A stretch of 21,663 bases of DNA from PWND01 sp964601515. GTDB lineage: Bacteria; Bacteroidota; Bacteroidia; Bacteroidales; UBA7960. Shown piece by piece: positions 16,501 through 21,663 of the stretch. Numbering within the stretch: the first letter of the stretch is position 1; every line of letters starts with the position of its first letter. The notes under the pieces are model-generated. The model had not been told where the DNA came from. It worked only from the letters and a program-made list of their open reading frames with translations, and did no database searches. The DNA is taken from assembly GCA_964601515.1 (NCBI GenBank), contig CAZRNU010000047.1:1-21663 (forward strand). The letters run 5' to 3'. The position numbers and the translations under genes are program-made.

Positions 16501-16508
16501 TATATTTG
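16501..16508 (+). promoter_or_regulatory. -7 box candidate for the usp array gene
   Basis: TATATTTG at 16501-16508 is an exact TAnnTTTG box, leaving a leader of about 100 bases before the ATG at 16613. A short inverted repeat, TGTAA-TG-TTACA at 16479-16490, lies 10 bases upstream of the box. Confidence 0.35.
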
Positions 16509-16612
16509 ATAAAATAATCAAAAAGCATATTTCAACGAATAAAAAATCACTAACTTTATAATATATAATCAAGACCAATCAGCATAATTGTTCAACGAAA
16601 ACAACACAATAT

Positions 16613-18760
16613 ATGTCAGCCACAGGAAAAAACACTATATTAGTACCAACAGATTTCACTTCAATTGCAGATTGCGCAATATTGAATTCGCTGGAAATAG
16701 CCTCAAAATTCAACTTGAATGTTTGTCTATTACATGTTGTCAGCAAAAATGCATCTAACGACGAAAAACAACATATACTTGAGCAATTATCAAAACTATC
16801 AGAAAAACATAGTCAGAAATTTGATATTAGAATAACATATCAAATTAAAGAAGGTAGCATATTCAGTGCAATAACTAATACTGTAAGTGAGGTATCAGCT
16901 GAGTTAATAGTAATAGGAATTCACGGAACGCACAAAGACAAGGACATTCTTGGAAGTTTTGCATACAATGTAATATGCAGCTCTCAAGTGCCGGTAATGG
17001 TAGTGAAAAAATGCCATGAAACTCCTGAAGAAGGAACTATAGTAGTACCCGTAGATTTCACTCAGGAAATTCATCCTGCTGTTGAATTATCTATAAAGTT
17101 TGCTTCAGTTATTAAATGTGCCGTTCACGTGACAGGAGTATTGTTTTCTAAAAGTAGCCTATACGACACAATTGTTTCGAGAGAAAAGAAAGAATCAGTT
17201 TTGCAAAAAATTGCAGATAGAATTAAGAAAGAAGGAATTAATGTAAAGGCCGACATATTAATAAAACCCAAAACGATTCTTGTACCAACAGATTTCACTC
17301 CAGTTGCTGCAAAAGCGCTCGAGCATGCTATAGAATTAGCAAAAAGCGTAGAAAGAAAAATTTGTCTCCTCCATGTTATTGGAAAGAACACAAAAGAATC
17401 GACAAAAGAAAAGGTTGAGCATCAATTGAAACATATTGCAGAAGAAGCGCACAAAAGACACGGTATTGAAATTTCATATTTAATTAAAATCGGAAGTATA
17501 TTTGATGTAATTACTGATACTGTAAGTGAGATATCTGCAGGAATGATGGTAATTGGTTTTCATGGAAGGCAAGGGGTTGAGCATATAACCGGTGGCTTTG
17601 CATATACAGTTATTCGCAATTCTGCTGTACCTGTTATGGTTGTGAAGAAAAACCACATGGATATCAGTGATAATCATATTGTTGTTCCCATCAACTTCCC
17701 ACACGAGAGAATAGAAAAAGTAAATAAAGCTATAAAATTTGCTAAAGCTTTTGACTGTTTGGTGCATGTAATAGGTGTACTTCACATAAATGAAATTTCT
17801 TCAAAGAATGAAAAGGCCGCACTTCTTAAAAGTATTAATGACTATTTAATATCCAAAGGCGTAAGATATTTATCTGAAGTTTTAATAAAATCAAATTCAC
17901 TGTTAGTTCCGATAGACTTTACGCGTGAAGCCAATTATGCTATTAATTATGCAACTGAAATAGCGAAGAAATCAGGTAAGAACATTTGCCTGTTGAATGT
18001 TTTGAAAGAGAATATAAAAGACAGCGAGAAAAAAGATATTGAAACTTCACTGGAACAAACTGCTCATTCCATACATAAAAGATCCGGAGTTATTACTTCT
18101 TTCATTGCTGAATCAGGTAGCATATATGATGTAATTACAGAAACTGCAAGTGAAATCTCAGCAGATTTGATTATAATGGGTATTCATGGGAAGAAAGGGC
18201 TTCAGCACATTATGGGGAGCAATGCATTCAAAGTAATTAAAAGTTCAAAAGTGCCGGTTCTTGTAGTTAAAAACGATTTCCCAAAAAACAGCATAAACAA
18301 CATCATTATACCACTTAGCATAGAGCATGAAAGCACCCAGAAAGTATTTAAAGCCATTGATTTTGCAAGGTATTTTGGTTCAACAATACATTTAACCGGA
18401 TTTTTACATTCAAAAGGTAGTGTTTACAAAATTGAGAAAGAAGCTTTAATTAAGAATGTTGCTTCTCATATAGAGAACACCGGTATAAAAATTCAGAGTG
18501 AAATATTACATGTATCAAAAACAAACGCTGAATCTAAGTTTCTTGATTATGCTAAGAATAATAAAGCCGACATTATTATTGTAGTTGCAAAAAGGTCTAG
18601 TAAGTTTTCAGAAATACTTGGACAAAACTTTGCCGAACAGATTATTGACAAATCTGATATACCGGTTTTAAACATAATACCTTATGCTGAGTTTGATGAA
18701 GACGAAACATACTCAGTTGGTTCATTTGTTGACCCATTAGGACTAATGCGGAAAGAATAG
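16613..18760 (+). CDS. Universal stress protein array, three repeated two-domain units
   Basis: Very long stress protein of 715 residues, against about 140 for single and 280-310 for double USPs. It consists of three units. Each opens with a full USP domain at NTILVPTDF (residue 7), KTILVPTDF (220) and NSLLVPIDF (428). Each full domain is followed by the beginning of a second USP domain at IVVPVDF (143), IVVPINF (356) and IIIPLSI (564). In units 1 and 2 the second domain is cut after about 75 residues (ending DILIKP and EVLIKS). Only unit 3 runs to the normal end, NIIP, plus the tail FVDPLGLMRKE. The first domains keep nucleotide loops (GIHGTHKDKDILGS, GFHGRQGVEHITGG, GIHGKKGLQHIMGS), the middle one having GG for GS. 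The copies have diverged, so this is an old internal amplification and not an assembly artefact. It converges on the nuclease gene. Confidence 0.9.
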   Translation: MSATGKNTILVPTDFTSIADCAILNSLEIASKFNLNVCLLHVVSKNASNDEKQHILEQLSKLSEKHSQKFDIRITYQIKEGSIFSAITNTVSEVSAELIVIGIHGTHKDKDILGSFAYNVICSSQVPVMVVKKCHETPEEGTIVVPVDFTQEIHPAVELSIKFASVIKCAVHVTGVLFSKSSLYDTIVSREKKESVLQKIADRIKKEGINVKADILIKPKTILVPTDFTPVAAKALEHAIELAKSVERKICLLHVIGKNTKESTKEKVEHQLKHIAEEAHKRHGIEISYLIKIGSIFDVITDTVSEISAGMMVIGFHGRQGVEHITGGFAYTVIRNSAVPVMVVKKNHMDISDNHIVVPINFPHERIEKVNKAIKFAKAFDCLVHVIGVLHINEISSKNEKAALLKSINDYLISKGVRYLSEVLIKSNSLLVPIDFTREANYAINYATEIAKKSGKNICLLNVLKENIKDSEKKDIETSLEQTAHSIHKRSGVITSFIAESGSIYDVITETASEISADLIIMGIHGKKGLQHIMGSNAFKVIKSSKVPVLVVKNDFPKNSINNIIIPLSIEHESTQKVFKAIDFARYFGSTIHLTGFLHSKGSVYKIEKEALIKNVASHIENTGIKIQSEILHVSKTNAESKFLDYAKNNKADIIIVVAKRSSKFSEILGQNFAEQIIDKSDIPVLNIIPYAEFDEDETYSVGSFVDPLGLMRKE
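16631..18757 (+). repeat. Internal repeat of the usp array gene, three units
   Basis: Unit 1 is 16631-17269, unit 2 is 17270-17893 and unit 3 is 17894-18757. The DF of the first beta strand recurs at residues 15, 228 and 436, a spacing of 213 and 208. The first two units lack the last ~55 residues of the second domain. Similar segments such as GSIF(S/D)(A/V)IT and (V/A)SE(V/I)SA recur in each unit. Confidence 0.85.
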
Positions 18761-18781
18761 AAAAACAACTAACAACTTTTA

Positions 18782-19618
18782 TTAATGCATAAGGTCCTTT
18801 AATTCGCCAAGAATTTGCTTCTTTTTTGCTGTGCTCATATTTAATTCGTTCAGAATTTCAGGCGAATTTATAAGTTGTTTGCATAGAATTACTTCCTTAT
18901 TAAGCAAAAATGATTTGTCTTTTTTATTAAGATTAGTTAGAACTGTTATTGGGAAAAGGTCAGATTGCTCAATCAGGTCCTTCAATCCTTTGTTTTTGGG
19001 AATGTCCCAACCTAAAAGATTCAGACCCGAACACAATCCATACTTCAAAGCATCATCAGTAAACCTGGTGTTAGTTACAACCCAACCAAAAAAATTTGTA
19101 TCCTTAAATTCCGGCAGATTCTTTCTGTATGCCACAATATCATCAACTCTGCTTCTTATATATAGAGGCACTTGAACATTGGCATATTTTCCAAGACTAT
19201 TATAATATTTACACTCCACCAGATACTGAGTATTATTTGCAGATGCAATAACATCAACTTCATGTGTTATACATTTACCTTGAACAATCATTCCTACCTC
19301 CACGGAAAAGCCTTGTTTTGCCAATATATGAGAAACAAACAACTCGAATGGGTAACCGGTTGGTCCCAATTCCATTATGGCCTTTTTCAAACTATATCTT
19401 GCAGCATTTGAACTCTTATATTTTTTTAATAGTCTAAAAGCATTTTTATAAATTTCCGTTGTAGAAATTCCATTATACAGATTATCAAGTATTTCAGCAA
19501 TTACTTTCTCTATTACAATCTCTGAGGCACCTGCCCTATTTAGAGAATTATAAAGCTTTTGGCTATCAAATAACTGTTTCTCCCCGGTTGCTTTTTCTAT
19601 AAATATCTCTTTATTCAT
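18782..19618 (-). CDS. ATP-cone / Mrr-type restriction endonuclease-like protein
   Basis: Protein of 278 residues with a regulatory nucleotide-binding module joined to a nuclease fold. Residues about 3-90 form an ATP-cone, the domain that senses ATP or dATP in ribonucleotide reductase and NrdR (KATGEKQLFDSQKLYNSL, ending AARYSLKKAI). Residues about 90-215 form a PD-(D/E)XK domain of the Mrr type. Its pattern is Glu92 in PFELF, Asp122 in HEVDVIAS, and Glu135 and Lys137 in YLVECKYY, a complete catalytic set. The last ~30 residues (SPEILNELNMSTAKKKQILGEL) look like a small helical DNA-binding element. No methyltransferase is nearby, so it is not a classical restriction-modification system. It may cut or bind modified or damaged DNA in response to nucleotide levels; the function is inferred. 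The ATG at 19618 is preceded by GGAG. It converges on the usp array, 21 bases away. Confidence 0.85.
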   Translation of the reverse strand: MNKEIFIEKATGEKQLFDSQKLYNSLNRAGASEIVIEKVIAEILDNLYNGISTTEIYKNAFRLLKKYKSSNAARYSLKKAIMELGPTGYPFELFVSHILAKQGFSVEVGMIVQGKCITHEVDVIASANNTQYLVECKYYNSLGKYANVQVPLYIRSRVDDIVAYRKNLPEFKDTNFFGWVVTNTRFTDDALKYGLCSGLNLLGWDIPKNKGLKDLIEQSDLFPITVLTNLNKKDKSFLLNKEVILCKQLINSPEILNELNMSTAKKKQILGELKDLMH

Positions 19619-19906
19619 AACTCCGTTCTATTTTTAAAACTAATTCAATATTATTCCTTCAAAAGTCATATTTTTTTTCAAAAAAACACATTTATTTTTT
19701 TGTTATTTTTATAATACTTATATTTGCCTCGAATTTCTTCATTAAACATTCAAAGCTTTATTCTTAGTAAAAAATCAATATATTTTTCCGAAAATTTGTG
19801 GGGTCAGGTGGTTAGTTTTTTATATAATCCAAAAACATATATTGCATTCTCGTTGCTGCTATACAGCTTATAATTTGTCTATAAATTAAAATCATTAATA
19901 AAAAAC
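19619..19906. other. Intergenic region with the long leader of rho
   Basis: This 288-base region separates the divergent nuclease and rho genes and holds no convincing coding region. It is nearly all A and T except for a G-rich island, GTGGGGTCAGGTGG, at 19798-19811. If the -7 box at 19719-19726 is used, the rho mRNA has a leader of about 170 bases including this island. Long leaders are known to take part in self-control of rho in other bacteria. Confidence 0.5.
19719..19726 (+). promoter_or_regulatory. -7 box candidate for rho
   Basis: TATATTTG at 19719-19726 is an exact TAnnTTTG box followed by CC. A TTTG at 19699-19702 lies 16 bases upstream, close to the expected place of the -33 element. 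This is the best two-part Bacteroidota promoter in the window. Confidence 0.42.
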
Positions 19907-21634
19907 ATGTACGACATTATTACACTCAACAACAAACTTTTACCGGAGCTAAAGGAAATTGCCAAAGCTCTTGATATAAAGAAAATTGACTCATTAAAAA
20001 AGGAAGACCTTATTTACAAGATTCTTGATGCTCAGGCATTAAAACCTTCTGCTGAGATTCTCAAAAACGAGCAAAAAAAGCAAGGCCATCGTAACGATAA
20101 GTTCAAAAAAGACAATATCAGAAATGCTCCAAGAGAGAGGATAAAAGCTAAGCCCGACAATGCAGAAAAAGATGTAAAAAGTAATGATGTTAAAGATATA
20201 GACACAAAAGAAAAACCTGCTTCTAGCACTAATTCTTGGAAAAACGTAGAGAAATCTGAAAATAAAGAAAACAAACCAAAGGCGAAATTAGAGGATCCAA
20301 TGTTTGAGGTTCCAACAACATTATTTGATGAAGGAGAGATTTCGATTGTAACAGATTTTGCCGAAACAAAAGAAAACCTAGTTGAATCTGAAAAACCTAT
20401 TGAGACAAGAGAGATAAACCAGGACAAAGAAGGGGCGCAACATAGAACCGACACTAGAGAACAAGGGACTTTTCGACATAAAAATGAGAGAAGAACAAAT
20501 GAACACGTTTATGAGTTTGACGGAATTATTTCTGCTGAAGGAGTTCTTGAGATAATGCCTGATGGATATGGGTTTTTAAGGTCATCAGATTATAATTACC
20601 TTAACTCGCCCGATGATATTTATGTTTCTCAAAGTCAGATAAAGCTATTCGGTTTAAAAACGGGTGATACTGTTAATGGTGGCATAAGACCTCCGAAGGA
20701 AAATGAGAAATATTTCCCTTTAATAAAAGTTGAAAAAATAAACGGAAGAAACCCTGCTGAAGTGCGCGACAGAGTTCCATTCGATTTTCTTACACCACTA
20801 TTCCCAGAAGAGAAATTTAACATAACGGGGCACTATAATGCTCCAATGTCTGTAAGGGTAATTGATATGTTTGCACCTATAGGTAAAGGCCAGCGCGGGC
20901 TTATTGTTGCTCAACCGAAAACCGGTAAAACTATATTACTTCAAGATATTGCAAATGCAATTGCTGCTAATCATCCGGAAGTTTATCTTATTGTACTGCT
21001 TGTAGATGAGCGTCCTGAAGAGGTTACTGAAATGGCACGTAATGTTAAGGCAGAGGTTATAGCTTCTACATTTGACGAGCCTGCGGAAAGACATGTTAAG
21101 ATTTCCAATATTGTTTTGGAGAAAGCAAAAAGAATGGTAGAGTGCGGACATGATGTTGTAATTCTACTTGATAGTATTACACGTTTAGCGAGAGCATTTA
21201 ACACTGTTGCTCCTGCTTCAGGTAAAGTTTTGTCGGGTGGTGTTGATGCTAATGCACTACACAAACCAAAAAGATTTTTTGGAGCTGCACGTAATATTGA
21301 AAATGGTGGGTCTTTATCAATTATCGCAACTGCGCTTATTGATACAGGCTCAAAAATGGATGAAGTTATTTTTGAAGAGTTTAAGGGAACCGGTAACATG
21401 GAACTTCAGCTCGACAGAAAAATCTCCAATAAACGTATATTCCCAGCCATTGATATTGTGGCATCGAGAACAAGAAGAGAAGATCTTCTTATTGATAAGG
21501 ATGTTATGAATAGGATCTGGGTTCTAAGAAAATTCATGGCTGACATGACTCCTCTTGAGGCAATGGAATTTTTACTTGAGAGAATAAAACACACAAAAGA
21601 CAATGGGGAATTTTTATTGTCTATGAATGGGTAA
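19907..21634 (+). CDS. rho: Transcription termination factor Rho
   Basis: Hexameric RNA-dependent ATPase that ends transcription, 575 residues against 419 in E. coli. Residues 1-45 are the Rho N-terminal helical domain (LPELKEIAKALDIKKI, KKEDLIYKIL). Residues about 46-195 are a charged, low-complexity insertion rich in Lys, Glu, Asn and Asp, a feature of Bacteroidota and some other Rho proteins. The RNA-binding cold-shock-like domain starts near GVLEIMPDGYGFLRS. The ATPase core has Walker A QPKTGKT (336-342), the catalytic Glu in DERPEEVTEM (367-376), Walker B VILLDSITRLAR (Asp422), the Q loop around LSGGVDANAL and the R loop GTGNMELQLDR. All key residues are present. The gene is followed by a weak AT-rich hairpin. 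Confidence 0.97.
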   Translation: MYDIITLNNKLLPELKEIAKALDIKKIDSLKKEDLIYKILDAQALKPSAEILKNEQKKQGHRNDKFKKDNIRNAPRERIKAKPDNAEKDVKSNDVKDIDTKEKPASSTNSWKNVEKSENKENKPKAKLEDPMFEVPTTLFDEGEISIVTDFAETKENLVESEKPIETREINQDKEGAQHRTDTREQGTFRHKNERRTNEHVYEFDGIISAEGVLEIMPDGYGFLRSSDYNYLNSPDDIYVSQSQIKLFGLKTGDTVNGGIRPPKENEKYFPLIKVEKINGRNPAEVRDRVPFDFLTPLFPEEKFNITGHYNAPMSVRVIDMFAPIGKGQRGLIVAQPKTGKTILLQDIANAIAANHPEVYLIVLLVDERPEEVTEMARNVKAEVIASTFDEPAERHVKISNIVLEKAKRMVECGHDVVILLDSITRLARAFNTVAPASGKVLSGGVDANALHKPKRFFGAARNIENGGSLSIIATALIDTGSKMDEVIFEEFKGTGNMELQLDRKISNKRIFPAIDIVASRTRREDLLIDKDVMNRIWVLRKFMADMTPLEAMEFLLERIKHTKDNGEFLLSMNG

Positions 21635-21655
21635 TTGAATTATTTATTTTCAATT
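21633..21655 (+). terminator. Weak hairpin at the end of rho
   Basis: AATTGAA (21633-21639) and TTCAATT (21649-21655) are perfect 7-bp inverted arms around a 9-base loop, starting within the rho stop codon. The stem has a single GC pair and no T-run is visible before the window ends, so termination here is uncertain. Confidence 0.22.
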
Positions 21656-21663
21656 CTACCAAA

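Noticed and set aside
16613..18760. Assembly duplication as the cause of the stress array
   Set aside because: The three units differ in many codons and residues and the frame is intact throughout, so the repeat is genuine and old.
18782..19618. Classical restriction-modification system
   Set aside because: The nuclease has no methyltransferase or specificity gene next to it, and the ATP-cone is not part of such systems.
19798..19815. Five-codon frame GTG to TAG in the rho leader
   Set aside because: It is too short to judge, has no clear ribosome site, and arises from the G-rich island; no support beyond chance.
20983..21399. Open frame of 138 codons on the minus strand inside rho
   Set aside because: It lies wholly opposite the conserved ATPase core of rho; the product has no recognisable motif and a low-complexity Ser/Ala/Thr makeup typical of antisense frames.

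Overview
The window looks like the chromosome of a member of the Bacteroidota. It is AT-rich, most genes lack a Shine-Dalgarno sequence, and several genes are preceded by the TAnnTTTG -7 box of this phylum. It encodes a DUF4293 membrane protein, a Rho factor with a long charged N-terminal insertion, and a monofunctional proline dehydrogenase. I see no rRNA, tRNA, CRISPR array, insertion sequence or phage gene. Most of the window is ordinary chromosome; the unusual part is the stress-protein and nuclease content.

Layout. At the left edge is the 5' end of a secreted MG2-type protein, read leftward (1-177). Next, read rightward, come an rRNA/tRNA methyltransferase of the SpoU (TrmH) class (333-1133), a hybrid sensor kinase with a periplasmic binding-protein-like sensor (1179-3221) and a porin of the O/P family (3301-4305). 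Read leftward are a DEAD-box RNA helicase (4335-5585) coupled to a small VF530 protein (5587-5835), then proline dehydrogenase (5980-7146). Divergent from that is a two-gene shikimate operon, aroB-aroA (7277-9615). Convergent with aroA is a leftward pair of two-domain universal stress proteins (9619-11468), followed upstream by an AbgT-family transporter (11615-13168) and a YhcC-like radical SAM protein (13300-14247). A rightward GNAT acetyltransferase and PLP-dependent racemase pair follows (14401-15926), then DUF4293 (15930-16397, leftward). After that come a very long universal stress protein array (16613-18760, rightward), an ATP-cone/Mrr-type nuclease (18782-19618, leftward) and rho (19907-21634, rightward).

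How the genes fit together. aroB-aroA supplies two steps of chorismate synthesis. The helicase/VF530 pair, the methyltransferase and Rho belong to RNA metabolism. The kinase and porin may sense and import a small solute. Ten complete or partial universal stress modules are spread over three genes, and all three proteins end in the same FVDPLG tail. This suggests one set of proteins with a shared partner or shared assembly.

The best candidates for something little described are four. The first is the stress array, built from a roughly 210-residue unit repeated three times, with the second USP domain cut at the same place in the first two copies. The second is the shared FVDPLG tail. The third is the adjacent, convergent nuclease with a nucleotide-sensing ATP-cone and a PD-(D/E)XK core. 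The fourth is a 12-bp perfect inverted repeat overlapping the predicted promoter of the two-gene usp operon. A coherent new system is not proven; these are leads.
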